44,901 bases of DNA from Acetobacteraceae bacterium (GTDB lineage Bacteria > Pseudomonadota > Alphaproteobacteria > Acetobacterales > Acetobacteraceae). This document shows, one piece after another, positions 15,437 to 26,808 of the stretch (positions are counted from its first letter, which is position 1; every line of letters starts with the position of its first letter). The stretch lies in assembly GCA_022842185.1 (NCBI GenBank), contig JALHQB010000042.1, forward strand, positions 1 through 44,901, read 5' to 3'. The notes under the pieces are model-generated. The model was not told where the DNA came from. It saw only the letters and a program-made list of their open reading frames with translations, and did no database searches. The position numbers and the translations under genes were made by a program.

Positions 15437-15451
15437 ATCCACGTCCCGCCT

Positions 15452-16426
15452 TCAGTCGACGCGGACCCCGGCGGCCGCGGCGACGCGCTGCCACTTCGCC
15501 GACTCGCTTCTGACGAAGGCGGCGAATTCCGCCGGCGTGGTCGCGGTGGCCTCCGCACCCTGGGCCGCCAGGCCGTCGCGCACCTCCCGCGTCTCGGAGG
15601 CGCGGCGCGCGGCGTCGTTCAGCCGCGCCACGATCGGCGCGGGCAATCCGGCCGGGCCGACCAGGCAGTACCAGTTATCGGCCAGCAATTCTGGCAGGCC
15701 CAGTTCACCTGTCGTGGGCAGGTCGGGCAGCGAGGGGCTGCGCCGCCCGCTCGCCATCGCCAGCGGAGTGAGCGTGCCGCCGCGGATATGCGGCATCAGC
15801 ACAGGCAGGTCGGCGAACAGCAACTGGATCTGGCCGCCGATCAGGTCGGTCACCGAGGGCGCGGCGCCGCGATAGGGCACCACCACCACGTCCAGACCGG
15901 TCTGCGCCTTGAACAGTTCCGCGGTCAGGTGCGACAGCCCCGCCGCGCCCGCGGTGCCGATGTTGAGCGTGCCGGGCCGGCGGCGCGCCAGGTCCAGCAA
16001 TTCGGGCAGCGTCCGCACGCCAAGGCCGGGATAGGCGACCAGCGCTTCCGGCACGCGGGTGACGATGCTGATCATCCCGGTGTCTTCGGGGACCTTGTAG
16101 GGCACGTTGGCGCTGACATGCGGGCTGATGACGAGCGAGCCGCCATTGGTGATGACCAGCGTGTAGCCATCCGGTGCCGAACGCACGGCGGCATCCGTGC
16201 CGACGACGCCACCACCGCCCGCCCGGTTCTCGACCACCACCGGCTGGCCCAGAAGCGCGGTCAGTTGCGGTGCGTAGAGCCTGGCGATGATGTCGTTCGG
16301 CCCGCCAGGCGGGAATGGGACGATCAGGCGGATCGGCCGGTTTGGCCAGGCCTGCGCTTGGGCGGGCGCGGCGGCGAGCGCGGCAGCGACTGCCGGGGCG
16401 GAGAGCAGCAATCCGCGACGGTCCAT
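15452..16426 (-). CDS. Bug/TctC family periplasmic binding protein
   Basis: This 324-residue solute-binding protein is of the tripartite tricarboxylate transporter (TTT) receptor family. Residues 1-25 form a signal peptide (M-D-R-R-G-L-L-L onward, ending A-Q-A). The mature start A-W-P-N-R-P-I-R-L-I-V-P-F and P-P-G-G-P-N-D are family hallmarks; the Asp side of that loop contacts the ligand carboxylate. The RR pair near the start hints at possible Tat export. The start ATG at 16426 is preceded by GGGAGGC. No TctA/TctB membrane genes are nearby, so it is an orphan receptor. The ligand cannot be assigned. Confidence 0.9.
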   Translation of the reverse strand: MDRRGLLLSAPAVAAALAAAPAQAQAWPNRPIRLIVPFPPGGPNDIIARLYAPQLTALLGQPVVVENRAGGGGVVGTDAAVRSAPDGYTLVITNGGSLVISPHVSANVPYKVPEDTGMISIVTRVPEALVAYPGLGVRTLPELLDLARRRPGTLNIGTAGAAGLSHLTAELFKAQTGLDVVVVPYRGAAPSVTDLIGGQIQLLFADLPVLMPHIRGGTLTPLAMASGRRSPSLPDLPTTGELGLPELLADNWYCLVGPAGLPAPIVARLNDAARRASETREVRDGLAAQGAEATATTPAEFAAFVRSESAKWQRVAAAAGVRVD

Positions 16427-16653
16427 GATGTGGCCTCCCTGTGTTTTTTTCTCTGTCCGGAATTCATCCCTGTCCGGCATCGGTATGCAAGCGCGCAGAT
16501 TGGTTTGCCGACGCGCTGCATGGCGCGAGCTCCACAGGAGCGCTCGGATGATCGCAGTGGCGCCGCACATCAGAACGCAGGAAGGTTGAAAGGGCGGCGC
16601 CTTCACATCCCCCGCGACAACACCGCTTTCGATGCCAGGACGGAAGGCCGCGC

Positions 16654-17160
16654 ATGACGCTTCGCAGGACGCCCAAGCCGATGCCGTCCTGGGTCAGCCA
16701 CATGATGTTGGCGCTGCCGATGCTGCTCGGCACGGCGCTGCTGCTTGGCGCGGGCTGGGCCACCTGGTCGGAACTGGCCTTCCGCGCCGCCGCGGCAATG
16801 GCCGATGCCCATGTCGTCGAGATACGAACGAGCAGCCGCCGAGACACCAATGGCGTGGTCTCCGTGATGCACTACCCGGTCTTCGACTTCGCGCTGCCGG
16901 ATGGCCGCCGGGTGCGGGCAGTCGGACCGGTGGGCAGTGGCGCCCCGTGCTGCGCTGTGGGGGAAGCGGTGCGCGTGCGCTATGACCCCGCACGCCCCGA
17001 ACGCGCCGCGCGCGACAGTTTCGAGGATTCCTGGCTACTGCCCACCGTGCTGGCCGCCTTCGGCGCGCTGATGTTCGGCGCGGGCGTGTTGGTATTGGTG
17101 GTGTTCGGCCCGTCGCCCCGCGCACCACCGGACCGGGCTGGATCAACGCCCCCCGACTGA
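16654..17160 (+). CDS. DUF3592 membrane protein 1
   Basis: This 168-residue protein has a hydrophobic segment at about 18-40, a soluble extracytoplasmic domain (about 45-125) and a second hydrophobic segment at about 128-152. The middle domain contains the DUF3592 landmarks: V-x-E-I early, a Y-P-V-F-D-F strand, then V-G-E-A-V-R-V-R-Y-D-P. A vicinal Cys pair in G-A-P-C-C-A-V-G is shared with the next gene. GGAAGG precedes the ATG. It lies three bases before its paralogue, and both probably form one unit. Confidence 0.75.
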   Translation: MTLRRTPKPMPSWVSHMMLALPMLLGTALLLGAGWATWSELAFRAAAAMADAHVVEIRTSSRRDTNGVVSVMHYPVFDFALPDGRRVRAVGPVGSGAPCCAVGEAVRVRYDPARPERAARDSFEDSWLLPTVLAAFGALMFGAGVLVLVVFGPSPRAPPDRAGSTPPD

Positions 17161-17163
17161 GCG

Positions 17164-17934
17164 ATGGTGCCATCCTGGACAGACCGGATGACGCCCTCGA
17201 TGCGAGCCCTGCGGTGGATATTCCTGGCGGTCGGGCTGCTGCTGCTGGCCGGGTCCGGCTACGCCATCGTGCGGGAGATGGAATTCCGCCAGGGTGCGAT
17301 CGAGACCGACGGTCAGGTGGTGGAGATGCTCCCGCGATCCAGTCGCGACGGCGATGGGCGAAACGCCCGGACCTACGCGCCGGTCTTCGTCTTCGCCTTG
17401 CCGGATGGGACCAAGCAGCGTGTCGAGGGCACGGTTGCCACCAACCCGCCGTGTTGCACGGTCGGGGAGACAATTCGCGTGCGCTACCGCCCGGAAGCGC
17501 CCGAACGCGCGCAGATGGCCGGCTTCATGCAAAGCTGGTTCGTCGCGACGCTGCTCGGCGGCATGGGGGCGGTGTTCGCGGTGATCGGCGCCGCAATCAG
17601 GGGCGCCAGGCGGCCGCAGGTCGGCGCGGCGGTGCGGCCCATCCCTGCCCCGGCCAGCGCCGTGACCTTCGCGGTGCCGCTGGCGGGACTGCGGCGGGGC
17701 CATGCCGGCGGCGGCCCGCAGTGGTTCCTCCAGGCGCGCTGGTCGGACCCGCGCAGCGGCATGCAGCGGCTGTTCGAAAGCCCGCCGATCCCCTTCGACC
17801 CGGTGCCGCAGATGCGCAGCATGAACAGCGTGCAGGTGGCCTTCGACCCGGGCGACCCGAACGGCCCCTATGCGATGGATTTGTCGTTCCTGCGGGTGCC
17901 GCAGGCTGAGGTGGGGCCGGTGCGGCGGGGGTGA
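17164..17934 (+). CDS. DUF3592 membrane protein 2
   Basis: This 256-residue protein is a tandem paralogue of the preceding gene. It has a first membrane helix at about 17-35, a domain with Y-A-P-V-F-V-F and a P-P-C-C-T-V-G-E loop, and a second helix at about 122-143. It differs by an extra C-terminal region (about 150-256) of beta-rich, Pro/Arg-containing sequence whose function I do not recognise. It starts at 17164, three bases after its neighbour's stop, with no clear separate ribosome site; an internal ATG at 17200 is an alternative. It converges on the phosphatase gene. Confidence 0.7.
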   Translation: MVPSWTDRMTPSMRALRWIFLAVGLLLLAGSGYAIVREMEFRQGAIETDGQVVEMLPRSSRDGDGRNARTYAPVFVFALPDGTKQRVEGTVATNPPCCTVGETIRVRYRPEAPERAQMAGFMQSWFVATLLGGMGAVFAVIGAAIRGARRPQVGAAVRPIPAPASAVTFAVPLAGLRRGHAGGGPQWFLQARWSDPRSGMQRLFESPPIPFDPVPQMRSMNSVQVAFDPGDPNGPYAMDLSFLRVPQAEVGPVRRG

Positions 17935-17957
17935 TCGGGGGCGGGCGAGGGCCGGCC

Positions 17958-18671
17958 TCACGCCTGCAGGAAGCCGACCCGGTCATCCTCGAACACGCCG
18001 CAGGTGAGCGGGCCGCCGGACCAGGCGGCGGTGTCGAGGCAGATTCGGTTGTCGCGCACCACGGGATTGAAGCCCGCCGTGTGACCATGGACCACGACCA
18101 CCCCGTGATCGCGCTCAGACCCCAGGAAGTCGTGGCGGATGCGGATCAGGTCTTCCCGCGACTGGTCCGCCAGAGCGATGCCGGGGCGGATGCCGGCATG
18201 GACGAACAGGTAGCCGCCTTCCTGGTGATGCAGGTGAAGGCGGCGGAAGAAGCGCATCTGGCCCGCGGTGAAGTGGTCGGGCCAAGTGGCCTGCTCGGCA
18301 TCCTCGGCAACGCCCCAGGAGACGAGCGTCGTCCGGCCGCCGCCCCACAGCCAGTCGGCTGCCGCGGCGCCGTCGCCATCCAGAGCGGCGAGCATGGTTT
18401 CCTCATGGTTGCCGGTGAGGTTCAGCATCTCGATGTCCGGCACGGGGTCGTGTTCGATCAGATAATCCACCACGGCGCGAGGCTGGTCGCCCTTGTCCAC
18501 ATAGTCGCCCAGGTGGATCAGCAAGGCGGAGGCAGCCGGGCGGGCTCGCAGGTCCGCGGCGATCTGGCCGTGCAGGTCGCGCAGTTTGGCGATGGAGCCA
18601 TGGATGTCACCGATGACGTAGAGGCGCCGGCCACGCGGCAGCGCGGCGGGCGCTTGGCGAAGTTGAATCAT
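17958..18671 (-). CDS. PPP-type metallophosphatase (serine/threonine phosphatase-like)
   Basis: This 237-residue enzyme has the full set of calcineurin-like phosphoesterase motifs in order. These are G-D-I-H-G (21-25), G-D-Y-V-D-K-G (55-61), G-N-H-E (87-90), a V-H-A-G block with His158, and H-G-H (195-197). Together they bind two divalent metals, as in lambda phosphatase and PrpA/PrpB. Substrates could be phosphoproteins or small molecules such as diadenosine tetraphosphate. Its ATG overlaps the stop of the ABC permease gene by four bases, so it is translationally coupled to the Dpp-like operon. That association is unusual for this enzyme. Confidence 0.88.
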   Translation of the reverse strand: MIQLRQAPAALPRGRRLYVIGDIHGSIAKLRDLHGQIAADLRARPAASALLIHLGDYVDKGDQPRAVVDYLIEHDPVPDIEMLNLTGNHEETMLAALDGDGAAAADWLWGGGRTTLVSWGVAEDAEQATWPDHFTAGQMRFFRRLHLHHQEGGYLFVHAGIRPGIALADQSREDLIRIRHDFLGSERDHGVVVVHGHTAGFNPVVRDNRICLDTAAWSGGPLTCGVFEDDRVGFLQA

Positions 18672-19537
18672 GTTTTCTCGGCGCGGGGGTCGAGCGCATC
18701 GCGCAACCCGTCGCCCATCAGGTTGAAGGCCAGGACCACGACCATGATGGTAACGCCGGGGAAGATTGACAGCCAGGGGGCCTGGGTCAGGAAGCGCTGG
18801 GATGAATTGAGCATCGACCCCCAGGATGGGTTCGGCGGCTGCATCCCGAGGCCGAGGAAGGATAGCGCGGCCTCGGCGATGATCGCTTCGGCGATGGCGA
18901 GTGTCGCCTGTACCAGCAGCGGCGGGATGATGTTGGGCAGGACATGGACAAAGGCGATCCGCCAGGCGGGGTTGCCCAGTGCGCGGGCGGCCTCGACCCA
19001 GTCGGTGGACTTGGCTTCCAGCGCCATGCCGCGCGACAGGCGCGCGAAGACCGGCGATGCCGTGATGGCGATGGCGAGCATCGCGTTTTCCAGCGCGGGG
19101 CCAAGGAAGGCGGCGAGCGCGATTGCCAGGATCAGGAACGGCACCGACAGCATGGCATCGGCGATGCGGGAGATCACGGCATCCACCCAGCCGCCGGCGA
19201 GGCCCGCCAGCAGCCCCAGCGGCACGCCAAGGATCATCGCCCCCAGGACCGAGACGACGCCGGCCATCATCGACGCCCGCGCGCCCCAGATGACGCGGGA
19301 GAGCACGTCGCGGCCGTTTTCGTCCGTGCCCATCCAATGCGCCCAGGATGGCGGGCGGCGGATGCGCGTCCAGGACGTCTGGAGCGGATCATAGGGCGCG
19401 ATCAGCGGGGCGAAGATGGCGACCAGGATGAACGCCACGACGATGATCAGGCCGAACACCGCGAGGCGATGCCGCAGGAAGCGCTTGACGGCGCGGCGGG
19501 TGGGGCTTTCGCCGATGGGGATGGCGGTGGCGCTCAT
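18668..19537 (-). CDS. DppC/OppC-like ABC transporter permease
   Basis: This 289-residue inner-membrane subunit has an OppC-type N-terminal cytoplasmic region followed by about six transmembrane helices. The DppC-family stretch L-A-P-Y-D-P-L lies near residue 45-50, and a G-T-D-E-N-G-R-D-V-L-S-R motif at about 69-80 is diagnostic of the C-type permease. The cytoplasmic E-A-A-R-A-L-G coupling loop is also present. It pairs with the preceding DppB-like gene (4-base overlap). The substrate is presumably a peptide, opine or similar solute. Confidence 0.9.
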   Translation of the reverse strand: MSATAIPIGESPTRRAVKRFLRHRLAVFGLIIVVAFILVAIFAPLIAPYDPLQTSWTRIRRPPSWAHWMGTDENGRDVLSRVIWGARASMMAGVVSVLGAMILGVPLGLLAGLAGGWVDAVISRIADAMLSVPFLILAIALAAFLGPALENAMLAIAITASPVFARLSRGMALEAKSTDWVEAARALGNPAWRIAFVHVLPNIIPPLLVQATLAIAEAIIAEAALSFLGLGMQPPNPSWGSMLNSSQRFLTQAPWLSIFPGVTIMVVVLAFNLMGDGLRDALDPRAEKT

Positions 19538-20481
19538 CCGGCCCGCAACCTTGGGTTTATCGCCATGTAGAGCAGGTCGGTGAGCAACGAGAGCAGCACG
19601 AAGATCAGCGCCGTCGCCATCACCACGCCCTGCACGACCGGATAGTCACGGTTGAACACCGCATCGACGATCAGTTTCCCGAAGCCGGGGATGGTGAAGA
19701 TCTGCTCGGTCAGCACCGCACCAGCCAGCAGCCGACCGAATTCGATGGCGCCCAGTGTCACCACCGGGATCAGCGCGTTGCGCAGCGCGTGCTTCCAGAC
19801 CACCACCCGGTCCTTCAGCCCCTTGGCGCGCGCGGTGCGCACGTAGTCCTGGCTGAGTGCCGTCAGCATCGCGGCGCGGGTGTGGCGCATCAGCACCGAT
19901 GCCACGCCGGTGCCCAGCACGAAGGCCGGCATGATGGTGGTCGCGAGGGACTGCACGGGATCCTCGAAGATCGAGACGTAGCCGGAGGGCGGCAGCCAGC
20001 CGAGTTCCACGCTGAAGAACAGGATCATCATGATCCCGAGCCAGAAATTCGGCGTCGATATGCCGAACAGCGCCGCGCCATTCGCCGCCCAGTCGGCCGG
20101 CGTGTCCTTCTTCACCGCCGATACGATGCCCAGCGGCACGCCGATCAGGATCGCGATGATGAAGGCCATGGTGGCGAGTTGGAACGTCACCGGCAGCTTG
20201 GTCAGGATCAGTTCGGACACCGGTACGCGGATGCGCCAGGAAAAGCCGAAATCCCCGGTCATCACCTTGCCGATCCACAGCAGGTATTGCTGCCAGATCG
20301 GGCGGTCCAGGCCGAGTTCGGCGCGAATGGAGGCGAGCACCGCCGGGTCGCCGCGTTCCTCCCCGGCGAGGATCATCGCCGGGTCACCAGGCATGAGCTG
20401 CTGCAGCCCGAAGATCAGGATCGAGAGGATCACCAGGGTGGGGATGATTTGCCCCACCCTGCGCAGCAGCCAGATGCCCAT
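19534..20481 (-). CDS. DppB/OppB-like ABC transporter permease
   Basis: This 315-residue permease has six hydrophobic helices. It starts with R-R-V-G-Q-I-I-P-T-L-V and Q-L-M-P-G-D-P, both typical of the B-type subunit. A cytoplasmic coupling loop with T-A-R-A-K-G-L precedes R-N-A-L-I-P-V-V-T-L-G. The ATG overlaps the stop of the binding-protein gene by one base (TAATG). Together with the C-type permease it should form the channel of a Dpp/Opp importer. Confidence 0.92.
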   Translation of the reverse strand: MGIWLLRRVGQIIPTLVILSILIFGLQQLMPGDPAMILAGEERGDPAVLASIRAELGLDRPIWQQYLLWIGKVMTGDFGFSWRIRVPVSELILTKLPVTFQLATMAFIIAILIGVPLGIVSAVKKDTPADWAANGAALFGISTPNFWLGIMMILFFSVELGWLPPSGYVSIFEDPVQSLATTIMPAFVLGTGVASVLMRHTRAAMLTALSQDYVRTARAKGLKDRVVVWKHALRNALIPVVTLGAIEFGRLLAGAVLTEQIFTIPGFGKLIVDAVFNRDYPVVQGVVMATALIFVLLSLLTDLLYMAINPRLRAG

Positions 20482-21991
20482 TACTGGAACCGCATGCCCT
20501 GCAGGCGGATCATGCCATCGGAGATCGGCCGGTAGCCCGCGAGACGGGCCTGATGCGCCATGATGTTCTTGCGGTGCCAGAGATAGATGCGGTTGGTGTC
20601 CTGGCCGAGCGAGATGCGCAGCACCTGGGCGTAAAGATCACGGCGCTTGGCGGCATCGAGTTCGATGCGCGCGGCATCGAGCAGGCGGTCCACCTCGGCA
20701 TTCGAGTAGCGGCCGTCATTCTGCCCGCCCCCGGTGCGGGAGAAGGTGAAGATGTTGCCATCCGGATCGACCCGCCCCGACCAGCCGACCAGGTAGGTCT
20801 GGAACTCGCCGCGCGTCGCGGCCTGGAGGGAGGAGGCGAATTCCATCGCGCGCAGCGTGACGGCGAAGCCGGCCTCAGCGGCCATGGACTGGATCACCTC
20901 CCCCACTTGGCGCAGATCCGGGTTGTTGGGGACGGTCAGTTCCACCGCGAAAGGGGTGGTGACGCCGGCCTCGCGCAGCAGCGCGCGGGCGCGATCCACA
21001 TTGCGCTCGGTGGGCGGGAAGTCGCGGACGTGGAAGGGGTTGGCGGGCGGGAAAGGCTGCCGCGTCGGGGTGTACATCCCTTCATAGACCACCTGGTTGA
21101 TGGCGGCACGGTCGATGGCCAGTTCGAAGGCCTGGCGCACCGGCGCGTCGCGCCCGAGCGGGGTGTTGGCGCGTTCGCCATTGCCGATGTTGATGGTGAT
21201 GCCCTGGTAGCCGAGTTCATCTACCGCGAGGGCGCGCAGCGTGCGGTTGCGCCCGATCGTGGCCATGTCGTCGGGCTCCATGCGTTCGACGAATTCCACC
21301 GCACCGGATTGCAGGTTGGCCAGCCGCACGGTGTTGTCGGGGATCGGTAGGTAGGTGACGCGGTCGAAATGGATATTCGCCGCATCCCAGTATTCGGGGA
21401 AACGCTCGACGACGATCCGTTCCTGGGCCACGCGCTCGACGAAGCGGAAGGGGCCGGCGCAGACGGGGCGGTTGCCGAAATTGCGGCCCGCGGCCTCGGC
21501 GGCCTTGGGGCTGACGATCATGCCCGCGCGGTCGGTCAGCGCGGACAGGAACGATGCCGAGGGCGCCTTGAGCACGATGCGCACCGTGCGCGGATCGACC
21601 ACCTCGATGCGATCGATCTGCGAAATCTCGGAGCGGCGGAACGACCCCTGCATCGTGAGATGGCGGTTGAGGGAGTAGCGGACGGCCTCGGCGTCCATCG
21701 CCTCCCCGTCATGGAAGCGGACGCCGTCGCGCAGGGTGATGATGAGGGTGGTCGGGTTTTCCCACCGATGCGCGGTGGCGAGTTGCGGCACCACCTCCAA
21801 TTGTTCGTTGATGTCGAACAGCTTGTCGCACAGCGCCATGTACACGATGCGGCCGACATAGGTGCGCGACAGGGTCGGGTCGAGGATGTCGGGGTCCTCG
21901 CGAAGGCCGATGCGCAGGTTCTGCGCGCTGGCGGGCGCGATGGCGGGAAGCAGCATCGCCGCCGCGGCAAGGGCGGCCCGGATCACGGTTT

Positions 21992-21995
<4 letters not shown>
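20481..21995 (-). CDS. SBP_bac_5-type extracellular binding protein (DppA/OppA-like)
   Basis: This 504-residue periplasmic receptor of the ABC family-5 group has a signal peptide at about 1-24 ending A-S-A. The mature start [15 protein letters not shown] is characteristic. A region of the large lobe carries R-F-H-D-G-E-A-M, matching the family motif F-H-D-G-x-P. These proteins bind peptides, nickel complexes, opines, sugar acids or aminopolycarboxylates. The gene lies between the two ATPase genes and the permease pair, with only base-scale overlaps, so the whole set is probably one mRNA. The ligand is unknown. Confidence 0.92.
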
Positions 21996-24123
<2,128 letters not shown>

Positions 24124-24238
24124 GGCATGAGGAAGCGCGGGGATGGGGGTTTGTGCAAGTCCCCCATCGCAGGCGGACCGGGCAGAAGCGGCATGGACTG
24201 CCCAGGCTTTCCGCAACCCCTGCCCTTCCGCCGGGCAT

Positions 24239-25546
24239 TCAGAAGGCGAGAAGGTTGTCGCGGAACATCGCGTGGTCGTAGGCGGTGCGCGTCAATCCGC
24301 GACGTTGCAGTTCCGGCACCAGCCCGTCGGCGATCTCGGCGATGACGCGGCGCGATGTTTCGTTGGAGGTCATTAGGAAGCCATCGCCGCCGATCTCCTC
24401 CATCGCCGCGCCCATCTGGTCCGCGACCTGGGCGGGCGTGCCGACGAGCGGGATGGACCCGGCGTCGGAATAGATCTCGGCCGCTTCGCGCAGGGTCTTG
24501 TTGCCGGCCTTCTTGAGGAACTCGTCCAGCGACTGTTGGTGCCCATTGGTGGTCAGCGAACCCAGCGGCTTGTCGAGCGGAAGCGCGCCGAAATCGAGGT
24601 TGGTGATCTTGGACAGATGCGCGAGGCGGACGGCAATCTTCTCCTCGGTCGTGGCGAGGCGACGCTTGTGGCGGGCGCGGGCTTCTTCCTCGGTATCGCC
24701 GAGCACCGGAGACACGAGGAACAGCACCTTGCAGTCATCAGGGTTGCGGCCGTGCCCGGCCATGCGGGCGCGGATGTCATCGCGATACGCCTTCATCCCC
24801 GCCGTGCCCTTCACCATCGCCACGATGGTATCGGCGTGCTGGGAGGCAAAGGCGCGGCCGCGCGGCGACCCGCCAGCCTGGGCGATGACCGGCATGCCCT
24901 GCACACAGGGGCCGGAATTCAGCGGGCCACGGACCTTGAAGTAGGTGCCCTGGTGGTCGATGGCATGGACCTTGGTGTGGTCCACCAGCACGCCGCGTTC
25001 ACGGTCCGCGACGATCGCGCCCGGTTCCCACGACCCCCACAGCTTGCGCACGACCTCCATGTATTCATCGGCGATGTCGTAGCGCGCATCATGCGGCGGC
25101 ATGCCATCCAGGCCGAAGTTCCGCGCGGCGAAATCCGAAGACCCGGTCACCGCATTCCAGCCGATGCGGCCACCGGAGACCTGGTCAAGCGTCGCGATCT
25201 GCCGCGCCAGCAGATAGGGCGGATAGGCGAAGGTGCCCAGCGTGGTGACGATGCCGATGTGTTTCGTCTGATGGGCCAGCAGCGCCGCGACGATCGAAGG
25301 ATCCTGGCGCGGCGTGGACAGGCCGTGATGCAGGTAGATCTCCCGCGACCCACCATAGGATTCACCGATATAGGAGGAATCCTCCAGCAACACATAGTCG
25401 AAGCAGGCGCGTTCCAGGTTGCGCGTCATCTCGGCGAAGAAGTCGGGCACCATCCATTCGGTGCCGATATTCCCGGTCCACGGTTCGCCCCACGATTGGG
25501 CAGAGGAACCCTGGAGGAACCAGCCGAGATGGAATTTCCGTGTCAT
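24239..25546 (-). CDS. NtaA/SnaA/DszA-family flavin-dependent monooxygenase
   Basis: This 435-residue luciferase-like monooxygenase is of the NtaA/SnaA/DmoA/DszA group, which uses FMNH2 and O2 with a partner flavin reductase. Evidence includes the N-terminal L-G-W-F-L-Q-G, a conserved V-L-L-E-D-S-S-Y segment near residue 49 and D-P-S-I-V-A-A-L-L-A near 79. The G-R-I-G-W-N-A-V-T-G block (about 123-132) is shared by nitrilotriacetate and alkanesulfonate/dimethylsulfide enzymes. The ATG at 25546 was chosen because the frame upstream crosses a repeat and part of the livM region. The gene precedes the peptide-type ABC operon. Such enzymes often sit beside importers for the compound they cleave, but no flavin reductase is present. 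The substrate is unassigned. Confidence 0.9.
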   Translation of the reverse strand: MTRKFHLGWFLQGSSAQSWGEPWTGNIGTEWMVPDFFAEMTRNLERACFDYVLLEDSSYIGESYGGSREIYLHHGLSTPRQDPSIVAALLAHQTKHIGIVTTLGTFAYPPYLLARQIATLDQVSGGRIGWNAVTGSSDFAARNFGLDGMPPHDARYDIADEYMEVVRKLWGSWEPGAIVADRERGVLVDHTKVHAIDHQGTYFKVRGPLNSGPCVQGMPVIAQAGGSPRGRAFASQHADTIVAMVKGTAGMKAYRDDIRARMAGHGRNPDDCKVLFLVSPVLGDTEEEARARHKRRLATTEEKIAVRLAHLSKITNLDFGALPLDKPLGSLTTNGHQQSLDEFLKKAGNKTLREAAEIYSDAGSIPLVGTPAQVADQMGAAMEEIGGDGFLMTSNETSRRVIAEIADGLVPELQRRGLTRTAYDHAMFRDNLLAF

Positions 25547-25672
25547 GCGCGCCCTGCGTCCGAATGCTGCGGCGCAGCGTCGCGCGGTCGGGCGGTTCGG
25601 GCAAGATGGTTGGGCGGGGCGAATTACGGGGGCTGCGGCGGCGTTGCGTATGAAACAGGCACGTCGTGAAGA

Positions 25673-25785
25673 ATGGAGGGGCGCCGCCCCTCCAAACCAC
25701 CCCGCCAGGAGCCAACGGGCTCCTGGACCGCGATCACTTGGCGCCGGGTGAGGCGGGCCGGCACAAAGGTGAGGATTCCCGCCGT
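25673..25785. repeat. type A palindromic element with decayed partner, copy 5
   Basis: The intact type A end has stem TGGAGGGGC/GCCCCTCCA (25674-25682, 25686-25694), linker, then CCAGGAGCC/GGCTCCTGG (25705-25713, 25718-25726) with loop AACG. The second stem has two compensated base-pair changes relative to copies 3 and 4. It is followed by a TTGGCGCCG arm, and about 20 bases later by GGCACAAAGGTGAGGATTCC, which matches the inner arm of other copies. The type B hairpins are not recognisable. It lies in the gap between livM and the monooxygenase gene. Confidence 0.8.
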
Positions 25786-25815
25786 TTCGTGGGCAATGCC
25801 TTCTCTGGTCCCTGC

Positions 25816-26805
25816 CTACAGCTTGACCTTCAACAGGTTCGCAATCTCCCCCACCAGCCCGCGCCGGAACGCCAGCACGACCGCGACGAAGATCGCGCCC
25901 TGGATCACCGTGACCCAGGCGCCCATCTCGGCCAGGTAGTTCTGCATGGTCACGATCACCGCCGCGCCCACCATCGGCCCGAACACCGTGCCCAGGCCGC
26001 CTACCAGCGTCATCAGCACCACTTCGCCCGACATCGACCAATGCACGTCCGTCAGGGTGGCGATGCCGAAGACCAGCGACTTCACGCCGCCCGCCACGCC
26101 GGCCAGCGTCGCGGACAGGATGAAGGCAACCAGCTTGTAGTCATCGGTGCGGTAGCCGAGCGAAGTGGCGCGCGGCTCGTTCTCGCGGATCGCCTTCAGC
26201 ACCTGGCCGTAGGGCGAATGGATGACGCGATGAACCATGACGAAGCCGAGCAGGAACACCGCTGCGACGAACCAGTACATGTTCATGTCCGGACCGAGGT
26301 CGATGATGCCGAACAGCCGCCCCCGCGGGATCGCCTGGATGCCGTCCTCGCCGCCGGTGAAGGGCGCCTGGACGCAGACGAAATAAACCATCTGCGCCAT
26401 CGCCAGCGTGATCATGGCGAAGTAGATGCCCTGGCGCCGAATGGCGATCCAGCCAAATACCCAGCCTTGCAGACCGGCCACCAAAGCGCCGGTGATGACG
26501 GCGACTTCGGGCGTGAAACCCCAAGCCTTGGCAGTGTAGCCGGCGATGTAGCCGCCCATTCCGAAATATGCGGCATGGCCGAAGGACAGCAGCCCGACAT
26601 AGCCGATCAGCAGGTTGAAGGCGCAGGCGAACAGAGCGAAGCACAGCAGCTTCATCAGGAAGACGGGATAGAGGAAGAACGGCCCGGCGATGAGCGCGGC
26701 AATCAGGATGAGCAGCGCGACGAATTGCGCACGGCTGTAGCCCCACAGGCCCTGCGCCTCAGCGGTGGTGGTGGGCATTGGCCCGGCGGTGGTCTCGGAT
26801 GCCAT
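25816..26805 (-). CDS. LivM-like branched-chain amino acid ABC permease
   Basis: This 329-residue inner-membrane subunit has about 8-10 hydrophobic helices and LivM family features. These are L-L-I-G-Y-V-G-L-L-S-F-G-H-A-A-Y-F-G and the R-E-N-E-P-R-A-T-S-L-G-Y coupling loop, which contains the usual E-N-E motif. A short Thr/Ala-rich N-terminus precedes helix 1. It starts three bases after the livH stop with GGGAGGG upstream. It is the last gene of the liv operon. The substrate class follows the family only loosely, since LIV-type systems carry amino acids, amides, urea and aromatic acids. Confidence 0.92.
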   Translation of the reverse strand: MASETTAGPMPTTTAEAQGLWGYSRAQFVALLILIAALIAGPFFLYPVFLMKLLCFALFACAFNLLIGYVGLLSFGHAAYFGMGGYIAGYTAKAWGFTPEVAVITGALVAGLQGWVFGWIAIRRQGIYFAMITLAMAQMVYFVCVQAPFTGGEDGIQAIPRGRLFGIIDLGPDMNMYWFVAAVFLLGFVMVHRVIHSPYGQVLKAIRENEPRATSLGYRTDDYKLVAFILSATLAGVAGGVKSLVFGIATLTDVHWSMSGEVVLMTLVGGLGTVFGPMVGAAVIVTMQNYLAEMGAWVTVIQGAIFVAVVLAFRRGLVGEIANLLKVKL

Positions 26806-26808
26806 GGG

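Noticed and set aside
24239..26041. Monooxygenase start at 26041
   Set aside because: The extension crosses a type A repeat and antisense livM; the conserved N-terminus starts at 25546.
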